The notes under the pieces were generated by a model. It was not told where the DNA came from. It made no database searches and saw only the letters and a list, made by a program, of their open reading frames with translations. Below, piece after piece: positions 44,436 through 54,755 of a stretch of DNA of 64,000 bases. Both the position numbers and the translations under genes were made by a program. Each line of letters begins with the position of its first letter. The stretch's first letter is position 1. This stretch comes from Bremia lactucae (Eukaryota; Oomycota; Peronosporomycetes; Peronosporales; Peronosporaceae), in assembly GCF_004359215.1 (NCBI RefSeq), contig NC_090610.1:12217660-12281659 (forward strand), in the 5' to 3' direction.

Positions 44436-45960
44436 ACTGCTCCTTTGGTAAAAGCCATTGTTCTTGTGACACAGTATTTGGTTCCCATTACTAAGTCAAT
44501 TTCATGATGAACACTTCTATCCGGAGCTAAAACAGATGGTGGGTTATTACATACCTTATCTTGGAATTCCTTAATTAAGGAATAAAAAGGATCCGTAGGA
44601 TCTTCCAGGATCGGTGACCCATTTCGCGCACAAAGTGCACCTTTTGTGTCATCCAGGACAGCTTCGTCTAGAAGTGACGATGAGTTTAACTCAACCATAG
44701 GTCGAATGACCATCATTTCAGATAAGTCACCAGTTTTTAAGACTCGACCGCACTCATCAATAGACATTTCGTCTAGCTCTAAAAGAGCATGTAACGAGAG
44801 GATTGCCGCAAGGCTTACTTCCCCCTCAATGTTACCGGTTACGCCATTTACAAGCGTATGTACTTGCTCACTCGTATCACTTTGTGAGGGTATACACGCT
44901 TCGTGTCCATCCTGTCTTGGAGTGAAGATGAAGACAATACGCCTTTTAGAGGCCGGGACATTCACGTCCCCAGGGTTTTCAGCCTGTATTGGTTCTATAC
45001 AAGACATGGTGTCTAATTTGACATCCGATAAAGAGTTAAAAAACTCAACTTCCTTATCCAGCGAACGTTTACGTGTCGCCTCACGTGCATTAGGAGGATT
45101 TGACCCAAAATGCCCTGGCGAACCGCCAATAGTGTCACTATTGACACTTAGGATGGTGCCACCTCGGCCGACCATACTCGGTGGACTTAGACGTGCCACT
45201 CCACGTATCTCAGGGATATTGCACGCTGCTTTCAGCATTTAGTGAATCGTTAGTATAGCGAGTGTTACTCGACGAAGTACGTGCCGTTTTACTTATTTCT
45301 GCTCAGTCGGGCTCAAAATTAATGTTTTTAACATTAGAGTTTATTAACTCAGACATGCCAATGTCTAAAACAGTGACAGACTCATTCTTGGTATGGCCTG
45401 GCTAGAACATCATGAACCGAATTAGTAATATTTATTGTGAGGAGTAGCTTCTCCAGACAAGCTATTGATAAGCCTTTCTGGCAAAAGCCACGGCTTCTTT
45501 TCAGGGGCGAGATGAGACATTTTACTGTCTTCACTCCCCTGACCGTGGATCAATTGGAAGTCTAAGACCTTAGGCGCCACGCGCAATATTCCTAGCAAAG
45601 TTTTGGAGAGTCATGGACCCACCTTTGCTAGGCAACAAATGAGATCATATCTCGAATCCAAATCAAGGACGAGACAGCGTTCCATACTGTCAAAGTCCAG
45701 AAACTTTATACCTAAGTTCAATGGAACTTTGGGAACAGTGACCCGAGTCCCTGTCCCTAAGCAAACAGTGTTATTGTATTATCTCCATGCGCTCTAAGTA
45801 CCTCCACGTATTGTTGATTTCCCTCAATAGAAAGGCGTCGAGCATAATTGCAAGACACTCCTGAGTCAATTAAAATTGACCACGGCTTACCAAAGCCCTT
45901 TACAATCGAAATGAGCACCAAGCTAATTGGGGCAAGGTTCTATTTATTCTCACCTCCTTG
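44432..45960 (-). pseudogene. Protease and protease-RT linker of family D
   Basis: A 268-codon ATG frame (44432-45238) covers the acidic linker up to the start of RT (VHHEIDLVMGTKYCV). Upstream, an aspartic protease motif ILIDSGVSCNYARR is readable near 45845-45890, in a different frame. The segment near 45430-45550 (minus strand, PWLLPERLINSLSGEATPHNKY) is also found, in antisense, in the 3' tail of family A copy 3. Confidence 0.7.
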
Positions 45961-46004
45961 AGGTTTAACCGAGCCTAGGTCTTCCCCAGAAGGGCGCCCC
46001 GCAT

Positions 46005-47023
46005 CTACTGGGTATCGACGTTTCCCCGCACCGTACCAGATCTCTGGTATAGGTCGGAGTTGGAGCTCTTTCGGGCTTTACGCAAATTTCGAAGTGGGCA
46101 GGCAGGGCGTAAATGTTTCGTGCATTCGCGCACATAACATCTACGGATGGTCTTATGCTGTTCCACAGCTTGAAGAGCCTCTTCTCCTTCCTCAACGAGG
46201 CTTATAAACATAGGTTCCGCTCTATTAGACGGAACCCATGTGCTCGAAGAGCTTGTTCGGTAAACAGGCGTGCTAACGCGGGCAGACTTAAAGTCAAAGT
46301 CGGCGCGTAGCGCTATGGCAACTGCCTCTTCGAACGTAGCCGGATGAGATCGGAACAATTCCGTCCGGGCAATGCCTTCATTGAGACCCCCCATAAAAAA
46401 GGTCACTACAATTGCCTCTTGCACCGGGTCTTGATGCATAGATGCAATGAGAGTTCTCAACTCCTGGACAAAGACCCCCAGGGTTCTTTTACCCTGCCGA
46501 GTCGCTAGGAGTCGTGCTCGCATGCAAAAAGCCTGATCAGGCGGTGCAAACATGCTGGTCACTTGCTGTTTCAGCGAATCCCATGAGGGGAAAGCGTCGT
46601 TTATGGATGTGCTGCACATTAATGCCCACTCTATGGCTCTACCTCCAAGTTTGGACATGGCCATAGCCACATTTGCCTTTCTGGTAAGAACAAGACGTAA
46701 TCAATGGACATTTCCATTTGCTCAATTCAAAAAGGGAGATTTTCTCCCTCTTTTCCCTCATTTTTTTTTACATTTACAGTTAGAGGGCGAGCCCTCGGCT
46801 CTGAGTCAGGTACGGAGATGTACCGGGTAGGCATAGATGCCGCTAAAGGGTCCTGTACCTGACCGATCAGGGAGGCTTTGTACCGCATGAAAGCTTCAAG
46901 CCTTGCATGCAGGACCTCTGGTCCCTGGGAAATAATAAATTCCACGTGCTCAAGCCCGAATAAGATTTTGAGCTTGTCATAAGCGGCGCGTTGCGCTTCT
47001 GACAATTCTGGAACCTCTTTCAC
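46005..47023 (-). pseudogene. Gag of family D
   Basis: Two overlapping minus frames make up the protein: 46727-47023 (N-terminal part) and 46005-46670 (capsid). The capsid part has KLGGRAIEWAL, FPSWDSLKQQV, LLATRQGKRTLGVFVQELRTLIA and FMGGLNEGIARTELFRSHPATFEEAVAIAL, the standard gypsy gag pattern. The expected zinc knuckle is imperfect (CYVRECTKHLRPAC). A frameshift near 46680-46730 separates the parts. Confidence 0.8.
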
Positions 47024-47083
47024 TGTCGTAAAAAATAAGTCTTGTAAAGACTCAGGCGTAGGTTGACTACGAGTGCTACCAGG

Positions 47084-47568
47084 TGTAGCGGAGCTATCAC
47101 GCTCCTAAAGTCAGAGAAAGACTCTCAGACTCAGAGAGTCACTTAGTTCTATTGAGCTTATGGGTTTAACAACTCTGGGAGTCGTACATGCTATTAAAGC
47201 TTAAGGAATCCTAGTTCAAGGGATTCAGGGGTTCGTAAAGCCAAGTGGCAACTAGTGCCCAAGAGGATATACCTTAGAAAGGCTTCTATCTCTTACAAAT
47301 CAATGCGCAAGCCTTAGGAAGGCACTTAACGCTTTAAGATCAATGAGGAACTGCACTTTATTTAATTATTTAAATCTAAAAACCTTACCCTAGCTAATTT
47401 AAAATAGATTTCGGCCCCAGATTTATATCTGGCGGCGACCACATAATTATTGCCCATATTTAATGGGATTTAAGCAACTAACTATTTTAAAATTAGATAA
47501 AGGGTATTTTACCCATTTAGTAAATGTACCACAACAACGGTTCTCCAACCGATGTGTGCCCCATTACA
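47084..47568 (-). repeat. 5' LTR of family D
   Basis: A 485-base LTR, on the minus strand starting TGTAATGGGGCAC and ending CTCCGCTACA. It is followed by CC and TGGTAGCACT, the primer-binding decamer shared with families A and C. The opposite LTR is absent. Confidence 0.75.
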
Positions 47569-47599
47569 CTATCAGCTTAAAGACATGAACTTTCCCTAG

Positions 47600-48169
47600 T
47601 GACCCTGCCAGTTTAGCAGTGGTCAATAAAACTACGTCCTATGACCGACCTCTCGGCGGTATCATAGGCGAGTTTGATGCTAAAAGCGTGAGCGAGGCTC
47701 AACGCTTTTTGATTAAGCGATTAGCCATCACACGAAAAGTCCGTGACGAGATGGCAAGCGCACAGGACAAGCAAAAAGAATATGCTGACCGAAATGGTCT
47801 CAAAATTAACGAACGCTTTAAAGTGGGTGAAAAAGTACTATTAAGTATTGCTACCCTACCTAAAAATGCAATTTTTGTACTACCTGGAGGTACTACGAAG
47901 TTGTTGCACCGTTTCATTGGGCCCTTTAAGGTGGTAATAGAGGTTGGTGACTCAAATTATAGGCTCACCCTTCCCTCGTATATAAAGACGCGCCGTATTT
48001 TAAGTGGGTCGTCTGAAACGGTATGTAGACTCAAATGAGCCTCATACCCCCATTCGTCGAAGAAGACGATGGTGACGCCGACTGTGAGTCTAGCGGCGAT
48101 CAGATGAGGGAGACGGTGAATTTACTTGGTGACTGCCTATGAAAAGGAGCACCAGCTGAGGCCTCTTCG
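47600..48169 (+). pseudogene. Integrase C-terminus and end of pol, family C
   Basis: A 139-codon frame (47619-48038) carries KVGEKVLLSIATLP and KLLHRFIGPFKVVIEVGDSNYRLTLPSYIKTRRI, a GPY/F-type integrase C-terminal module. The reading resumes at the very end of a chromodomain (TAYEKEHQLRPLR, stop at 48168-48170), identical in sense to the end seen at 61437. The chromodomain core is deleted here. The upstream part of pol is cut off by the family D LTR. Confidence 0.75.
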
Positions 48170-49196
48170 CTAGTCTCAAATGGACTAGCAGAAGTAGCGT
48201 AGTGAGAAGAAACAGGGGGTACAGTACCGCCCATGATTTCTTTCACACGCAAGCGGGCGATATTAATTCGCTGCGACCGCTGTATCATCGCATCGGAATG
48301 CGGATGAATGCGGCGCAAGAATTTCGCCTCGTATTGGTCGGGCGTTTCATTTAAACGCAACACGACCGGGTCTTCCATAATTTAATGACACCATAATAGT
48401 TTTGAGCATTTAGAAAAGCGCGTTTTTTGAGCGACGCTATTGTCCCGTTTACACGAGGCCATTCAGAGAGAGGGAGCATAAGTGATATGCCACCCGTCAC
48501 ACAGCCACGTTTAATACGGCTGGCTTGTGACAGCGACTAAGCACATTCACGCGTCGTCGGCGGAGCGTTACGCTCAGAATCCTCTATGTCAGAACCATTA
48601 TGGATAATGGTCTGAGCAAAAGACGGTGTGGTTTTACCCAACGGAGAAGCGGCTGCGCCTTTATGGGCAGCGCTCGCAATAACCGTCGCTGCGCTATCCA
48701 GCGCAGACGACGAGACAGCATTCGTAAGTGTTGCTGTCTCCATGTTATGAGCAATGATAGAAGTTTGGATGGGCAATAATGTGCCATCATCCTTCCTCGT
48801 GAGATCCTTGTCCGCATCATTACTTTGAGGTGACGGCAACGGTCTCGACTCATTGTAGTCGACAATGAGCGACGGATCAACATCCTCACTGATTAAGTGG
48901 GATGAATCCTTAAGCCCCGTTAACGCGACAGCAGCAGTAGCGGTCGGCGTTTCAGCTAAGGCATTGGACGCTGCAGGGCGTGTTAACGCGGCGCGCGCGC
49001 TAAATGCAAGAGTTAGTGGGCGTCTTCGCAGACGACCCTCCAACGTTGCCCATGTAGGTGGCACCTTTGGCGCCGTGTATGAAAACAGAGGTCGCTAGAG
49101 TGAATCAGAGACTTAGCGGCGCGTCAAGCAGCATAGTTCTTCCTTCCACTTTATCGAAGTTTAAAATGTAACTTCGTTCTTTAAGGGAGTGGATAG
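48170..49196 (-). other. 3' tail of family C with an antisense reading frame
   Basis: Between the end of pol and the 3' LTR there is about 1 kb whose main open frame is on the opposite strand (48537-49064, 175 residues, Ala/Ser/Thr-rich, no ATG). The same region recurs at 61440-62404 with indels. One segment (EDVDPSLIVDYNES) resembles a segment of the antisense frame in the family A tail (ECDPSLAVDYESES, 59629-59904). Function is unknown and expression unproven. Confidence 0.5.
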
Positions 49197-49727
49197 TGTA
49201 ACTGGCTAAAGTTGCCCTAATGTTACACAGTCCCCGTTAAATACACTTGGTGTACTCAAGGGGATGGTCAATTTCTTAAATAAAGTAATTAGACCCACCA
49301 CTTGAGTGTGGTTCACATTTGTGACCAACCCTTGTGTATGTGATGCACATAGGTGCATTCACATTAGGAGGGATGTCGCCTAGCGTCATCCGTTACGCGA
49401 GATATATAGAGATACGCTCGCAAAACATATTAGTGTAATCAATAGAGATGACAGTTCAATTTGGTAAAAATTGGAATTTATATTTAATGCGATTATATTT
49501 AAATCGGTCTCAAACTACTTTCTACTTATCAAGTGCGCACGAGGAGTCGAATCACCGCTCCCGTGACGACACGTTTACCAGAGTACCTAGTGCGTTGGAT
49601 GAGGTCGCTAAGGCGCCCACCACAATTACCTCACGGCACACGAAATTAGACGGTCAAACAGCTTCTCCGCTGCGCTAGGGTGTGTGCTTAAGTAGAGCGT
49701 GCCCCCATAAAGACTTGCCCACCTACA
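49197..49727 (+). repeat. 3' LTR of family C
   Basis: TGTAACTGGCTAAAG...CCCACCTACA, 531 bases, preceded by the purine-rich TTAAGGGAGTGGATAG. It aligns, in reverse complement, with the LTRs at 60636-61198 and 63337-63934. Confidence 0.75.
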
Positions 49728-50100
49728 ACTTTCAACTTAAGAAGTGCGCACGTGAAGACGGATTACCGCTTCCGTGACGACACTTGTACTAAAGTACTTA
49801 GCTCGTTGGGTGAGGTCGCTTAGGGGCCCACCAACAATCTCACTGCACGTGTGAGAAGACGGTCAAACCGCCTTCTCACTGTGCCTAAAGGTGTGTGCGT
49901 AAGTAGAGCGTGGCTGCTATAGTAGCACCTGTCTACACCCACCCTTGTGTCTTAATGTGCTTTCGCATTTAAGGGGATCAAGACATCATCTGCGATTTAA
50001 AAAAGTAAGCTCGCCATGCAGGAATACACATCTACAGATGGCATCCAATCATTGGATAAAGTTTATATTTAATTACATTTGGTTTAAATATATTTCCCTA
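49728..50100 (+). repeat. Extra, permuted family C LTR segments
   Basis: 49733-49937 repeats the end of the LTR with divergence (ending CCTGTCTACA). 49938-50100 then resembles an earlier, middle part of the LTR (ACCCTTGTGT..., TTTATATTTAATTAC). The order is therefore permuted relative to a normal LTR, as left by nested or tandem LTR recombination. Confidence 0.5.
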
Positions 50101-51597
50101 GTCGAACGTGAATAAAACAGTGTCTAGTTTTAATCTAGCCACATCATTTGTCAAAAGGATCCAAAAAGACGAGTGAAGGTATTCTACTTTCATACTTCAC
50201 TCCTACTTAGTGGCTTGCACTTCATTTGCTGCATCATTGGGGACAAAATAATACTTTTATTGTTGCCTAAATTGTTTATCGGGCATATAAATCTAAAATT
50301 CCCTTGCGGATCTCCAATATCAATGACGCTATTATAGGATACTTCTTGTCCTCAAAACTGCATCTCATGCTTTACGCGCAAGTAAAAATATCGTTTGCCT
50401 TGCAAAAGGATATATGGAGCTTTGATTTCTCGTGGTGAAGCGTGTGTCGACACAATATTGGTTAAAACGCAACTTTTTAAAATGGCTGTGTCATCACTCC
50501 CGGGGCTAACTATATTTTGGTGTTGTCGCATGGTGTTAAGTCATCTGGTCGCTCAATCGTCGCATGAATACCCAATTTTCTCTTCCAGATGATTTCAATT
50601 ATCGATGAGCGTGATGTATATATTTGAAATTTCGTTTCTGCAGCTGGTGGTAAAAACATGGTCTTAATTAATCTGAACTTTTTTCCAGCTCAATGCTTGC
50701 GATGCGAAATAACGCATGAATGTCGCATCCATTTCCGAACAGTCCAAGAAAGTTGCTGGAAGTTTTTTTTACGGCATCTCGATTAGTTGTCGGCTTGCTT
50801 CCGATATTGTGACCACAGCAATTGTTGAGCTTGTACAATGGTTCGATATGACATTACTTTATATCTTAATGGCGCAATGAGTCTATTAAATACCTAAGCA
50901 CGTGATATTGGCTGCAAAATATTCAATATGTTGTGCTTTGTCTTATTTGTTAAGCAAACGTGTCGTTAATTTTCGTGCAAAAAGAAGCCATCATATTTAT
51001 ATGAATCAGATGCCGGCTCTATTTGTCGCAACGAAAAAGTCAAGATTTCCACGTGTCCTACGCTAAAAGGCTTTATCTCCGTCCAGGAACGGGAGGATGT
51101 CGTCCCGCTCACGTCTTGTCCATAAAAGTGGATTCGCGCATGCCAGCGCATCACGTTATCCGCTCGTTCTTTTTTTAAGAAACTTCGGTTGGGGGAGGCA
51201 CAAATTGCTAAACAGTGACATTCTTGTATGATAAACAGGACTGTCATGTCTACTCTTTATCTATCATAAGATATTTATTGCCCGATAGCCACTGCAAACT
51301 AACAAAGCCTATGGTCACCGCACAGTCAGGTCCCCCATTCTATTTCAAGCAAGATAAATGGTATTGGATCTTCCACCTGATCGGAGTTTTTCGAAAGTCT
51401 CGTTATATTAGCTCATACTTGCTATTGTTAGCGTCACTATCCCTTACAACTTGCATAAAAAATCTAATCTTTTTCGCATTAGGTCTACTGCGACAAGGCT
51501 ACCACCACTTCATTGGTGGCAATCGATTGCATGACTCGTCTAATTTTAATTTTTGTTTTCAAGAGACCGCTACAGTTTTAATTGGAGCGAGTCATTA
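50101..51597. other. Intergenic region upstream of the effector candidate
   Basis: No recognised gene. Small frames exist at 50395-50592 (+), 50966-51247 (-, 93 residues) and 51215-51670 (+, 151 residues, overlapping the effector start). None shows a known motif or consistent coding character. Confidence 0.4.
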
Positions 51598-51605
51598 TCA
51601 TTTTG
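51598..51605 (+). promoter_or_regulatory. Possible initiator of the effector candidate
   Basis: TCATTTTG followed by CTTCC, an oomycete initiator core, 47-54 bases upstream of the ATG at 51652. It supports the choice of that ATG rather than a longer upstream frame. Confidence 0.45.
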
Positions 51606-51651
51606 CTTCCGTCTCAGTAAGATCTCTTTCTTTCTTATTTCAACGAGCGAC

Positions 51652-52077
51652 ATGGTGCGTATGCTCCTGATTAGCAGTATTTTTGTGTCTGCGATTTCCC
51701 TCGGAGATTCGAGTGCTTTCCTCGTAGCCGCTAATATAGAGCAGGAAATGCGTGACACAATCCCAGTCGCGCCAGTTGCTAGATACCTGAAAGCTGGAGA
51801 ACTGCGCAAATCTGCGAAATCTGAGGAGAGAATGTTTTCCAGCTCCAAACTATTCAAATTCTCCAAAGAAGACGAGAAGTTGTTCCAAGAAGCCGCGAAA
51901 GAGATTACTGATACAGCTTCAACCGCAAAAGGAGCTACAAGCAAATCAGAGACTGTAAAAAGAGAGATAGACCCAGTTGAAAAAACAATGGCAGCAAAAA
52001 GAAGAAAAAGAGCCGATGCAAGAAAGAGAATAGATCTTGAAAATGGCATGGAAAAGCTCAATACAGATGACAACTAA
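51652..52077 (+). CDS. Secreted RXLR-like (RXLK-EER) effector candidate
   Basis: 141-residue protein with a likely signal peptide (residues 1-22, MVRMLLISSIFVSAISLG... cleavage after SSA). It is followed by RYLK at 44-47 and EER at 58-60, the spacing seen in oomycete RXLR-EER host-targeted effectors; the second R is replaced by K, a variant reported in downy mildews. GELR at 49-52 is a second, looser match. The C-terminal 80 residues are charged and predicted helical (Lys/Glu/Ala-rich), with a basic cluster KRRKRADARKR at 116-126 that could be a nuclear localisation signal. No WY motif is evident, and the effector domain is short. Start chosen at the Met that begins the signal peptide; the frame is open 33 codons further upstream, from 51553. 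It is a single exon in a repeat-rich neighbourhood, 439 bases upstream of a gypsy LTR. Effector status is inferred from motifs only. Confidence 0.6.
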   Translation: MVRMLLISSIFVSAISLGDSSAFLVAANIEQEMRDTIPVAPVARYLKAGELRKSAKSEERMFSSSKLFKFSKEDEKLFQEAAKEITDTASTAKGATSKSETVKREIDPVEKTMAAKRRKRADARKRIDLENGMEKLNTDDN

Positions 52078-52329
52078 AAGGATAATACAAACAACAATGA
52101 TGCTACGTAATTTAATGTTGATGTATTAATTAAATCTGTAAGCGTCAAATTTTACTTGACATTTAAAAGCTATTGAAGTAGTACACTCCGAATTATTTCT
52201 GGTTGTCAATTTCGTCAATTTGTTAATTGCGCTGGAGCATATGTTAGGTGAATACGGGGTAATTTCTTAAAGGCATTCAGGTCATATTTAAAAAGCCCTG
52301 TAAGTACATTGTAATGGTGTTTCCGTTTC
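52078..52329. other. AT-rich 3' flank of the effector candidate
   Basis: No gene or repeat recognised. Confidence 0.5.
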
Positions 52330-52516
52330 ATAAATATTATTTTCGGTAAGAGGAATAATAAATACGATTTCCTTTAAGAGAAAATCAATAGATTTTTTGG
52401 TCTTTTATCAAATTCGACTTAACAGTTCCAATATTACCAATTTTGGTAATATTGACGCGATAAGACAGTGATTCTTTTAATTGGTTGATTTTAGTTTGAA
52501 TCAACCGATCTACACG
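52330..52516 (+). repeat. Family B LTR-like fragment
   Basis: Resembles part of the family B LTR (AGAGGAATAATAAATACGA, CTTAACAGTTCCAATATTACC, GGTTGATTTTAGTTTGAATC) and ends where the family A LTR begins at 52517. This suggests family A inserted into an older family B LTR. The other half was not found after 60435. Confidence 0.5.
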
Positions 52517-52954
52517 TGTAACGGGGTGTATCGTTACAAGAAAATTAACACTTTAAGGTTGTTAATTGTATATTATCTAAAAGGTAGAGAATATTTGGAG
52601 AATATATCTTTACGTGGTAATTTCCTAAAAGCTTATCTATTGGTAGATATACACCATTATATCTACTTTCTCCGCGGTCCAGTCAGCGCTGGACGCACGC
52701 AAAAGAAAAAGACAGATAAGACTTCATTACATGTTTTGTATTAGTTTAAAATTAATTTAGTACTTAATAGACAGAAGCAGAAGAACTTAATTATATTAAA
52801 TACGGTTTTATCAACCTCTTTTAAGCAAGTGCTATAAAGAGAGTCTTCCTTTGCACGTACTAGGTGCGTGAACTGACGTGAGGCACCACTCGCACCGAGG
52901 CAGTGCGAAGTGGACTTTTATTGAAACAGTACAAGTCAGTAGTGCTCCGTTACA
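52517..52954 (+). repeat. 5' LTR of family A copy 3
   Basis: 438 bases, TGTAACGGGG...GCTCCGTTACA. Followed by CC and TGGTAGCACTTTGTAG, the candidate primer-binding site. It contains GTCCAGTCAGCGCTGGAC near 52677-52694, an inverted repeat kept in other copies. Confidence 0.88.
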
Positions 52955-52989
52955 CCTGGTAGCACTTTGTAGTTCGTCCGTTTCGCGTG

Positions 52990-54066
52990 ATAGCTACTCC
53001 TTTCTAAGTGACATAGAAAGGAGTGCGGTCAAACGAATGAGTTCGACCGTAGGGAACGATGCCATCTTGGCCATGCTGTCCGATTTTGACAAAGATGCCC
53101 TCTATTTATCATCGCCAAGTTCATACACATGAACATGACGAGGCGAAGGAGAAGGTAGCCTTGCTTAATCCGCAAGGCTCTCAACAGGCAGAATTGTTGA
53201 GGTTACAACAAGTACAGAACCCTGTACCTGGGATGACGCACACGCGTCGTCCGGAAACCTGAAAGATTGACATCTCTAAGTATAGGGGAGTCGAAGAAGA
53301 CTCTCTCTTGAGATGGTTTGTCGAGTTGGACGATGCATTAAGGGCACGTCACATCGTCGACGAGCAAATGCAAGTCGCATTCGCTCAATCAGATTAGGCA
53401 GGTCGCTCCAAAACTTGGGCATTGAGCCTTACGTTGCGCGACCCATACGTCTTTGGGTCGCTATAGGCTTTTAAAGCCCGGCTCAAACAGACGTTTGAAC
53501 CGCCAAGGGCTGAGTTCAGAGCTCGTTCAGAGCTTCTGAAACTTAAGCAAGGCAAGCGTGATGTTCACGCATATTTTCAGCACATACGACTCTTAGCGAG
53601 TTGTATAACAAATAACATAGTCCAAGAACACACGTTGATTACGGTGTTCATGCAAGGTCTTACGGATGGTCCCGTAAAGACCCACCTGTTCCGCTTGGAA
53701 CTGGATACGCTTGAAGAAGCAATATCCGTAGCGGAACAGGAGGACTTTAGCTTGAGACAGGCTCAAGCAAGTTCGTCATCATATCGTCCACCTAGACGAC
53801 ACGAACTAGGAGGTCCAGAACCCATGGACCTTTCCTATGTCGAAAGCGAGAAACCTCGCTTTTCGAATAATAAGCGATCGCAGAAATGCCATCGCTGCCA
53901 AAAATTGGGACATTACGCTCATGAGTGTAGTGCCCCACGTCCAGCACCAAAAGGTACTGAACGTAATTTTGGATCGTATGCCAAAAAGGGCAACGGTCGC
54001 GGATCCGACGTTGTTGCGAAATCGCAACAGCGAGGCGGACCGCCAAAAAATGGACGGGGTCAGTAG
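52990..54066 (+). pseudogene. Gag of family A copy 3
   Basis: Aligned with the intact gag, the N-terminus is shortened (the first ~20 codons are replaced), with frameshifts near 53105 and stops near 53260-53400. The last 143 codons (53635-54066) are open and carry the zinc knuckle CHRCQKLGHYAHEC and the basic tail, virtually identical to 113-1237. The stop TAG at 54064-54066 lies inside the frameshift hairpin. Confidence 0.88.
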
Positions 54067-54084
54067 GGGCGCAACGCCCTACTG
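54045..54084 (+). other. Putative -1 ribosomal frameshift signal, gag-pol junction
   Basis: In the gag frame the codons CCA-AAA-AAT give the heptamer A AAA AAT (54045-54051), matching the X XXY YYZ rule. A nine-base spacer (54052-54060) follows, then a hairpin with arms 54061-54071 and 54075-54084, a CAA loop and one bulged G. The gag stop (54064-54066) is in the 5' arm. The -1 frame is open from the heptamer through the protease to 54755. Confidence 0.65.
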
Positions 54085-54755
54085 ATCCAGCAACCTCAAG
54101 AGAATTTGCAAATCTCTTGACAAAAGTTGCTCCAGACACACAATCATTATGTGTCTCTGCACCTGGTGATGAGGTATCCCTCATCACCTTGAAGTTGAAA
54201 GTGACAAATGATTTGTCACTTAAAGCCCTAGTGGACTGCGGAGCGTCGAATAACTTTATTCGTCGCCAGTCACTAGAGGGTAGTAGGCTCAAATATATTG
54301 AGCGCGACATCCCTCCAACGAGGATGACGGTGCGTCTAGCGACAGGCGCATCGATAACAGTGATGAAACGCGTAGTGAAATTTCACTACACGTTAAGAGA
54401 TTTACAGTATGATGATGATTTCATCGTACTGGATTTGGATGACAAATTTGATGTCATCCTTGGTTTACCTTGGCTCAGAAAATACGAGCCAAGGATCAGC
54501 TGGCAGCATCGATCCGTAAAGATGCCTGCCACTTGTTCATCAGATGGCCATCTGATGAACGTCTTGGAGCGTCCACAAGCGTGTGGATGTACTGCGAGTG
54601 AGTGCGATGGCCTCACTTGTGGTACGGTCGTTAGTACAACTGCACAAGATCACAGTGTGATTACCAATCACAATGTGGAGTCAGCTGCCCGCGGCTGTGC
54701 AAAAATACACAGGCAGCGCCGAAGGTCCACCACTCGAATAAGTCGAGTGGATTGA
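54067..54755 (+). pseudogene. Aspartic protease region of family A copy 3
   Basis: The pol frame is open to 54755. The protease core ALVDCGASNNFIRRQSL (near 54224-54275) has D-C-G-A at the active site instead of D-T/S-G-A. It is followed by VRLATGASITV and DVILGLPWLRKYEP, the flap and the conserved hydrophobic-hydrophobic-G motif of retropepsins. The frame itself is undamaged here, although pol downstream is broken. Confidence 0.8.

Larger units (their letters stand above)
41873..47568 (-). mobile_element. Ty3/gypsy family D, 5' LTR present, 3' end truncated
   Basis: Reads leftward: LTR at 47084-47568, primer site, gag, protease, RT, RNase H, integrase ending in a GPY/F module at 41873. No chromodomain, polypurine tract or 3' LTR is seen before it meets the family A tail. 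Several frameshifts interrupt gag and pol. It belongs to a lineage distinct from family A (different gag and LTR) but shares the same primer-binding decamer. Confidence 0.87.

Noticed and set aside
51570..52073. 167-codon minus-strand ORF opposite the effector candidate
   Set aside because: The plus strand has signal peptide, RYLK, EER and an upstream initiator in a sensible order; the minus frame shows no motif and its hydrophobic N-terminus mirrors the charged plus-strand tail.
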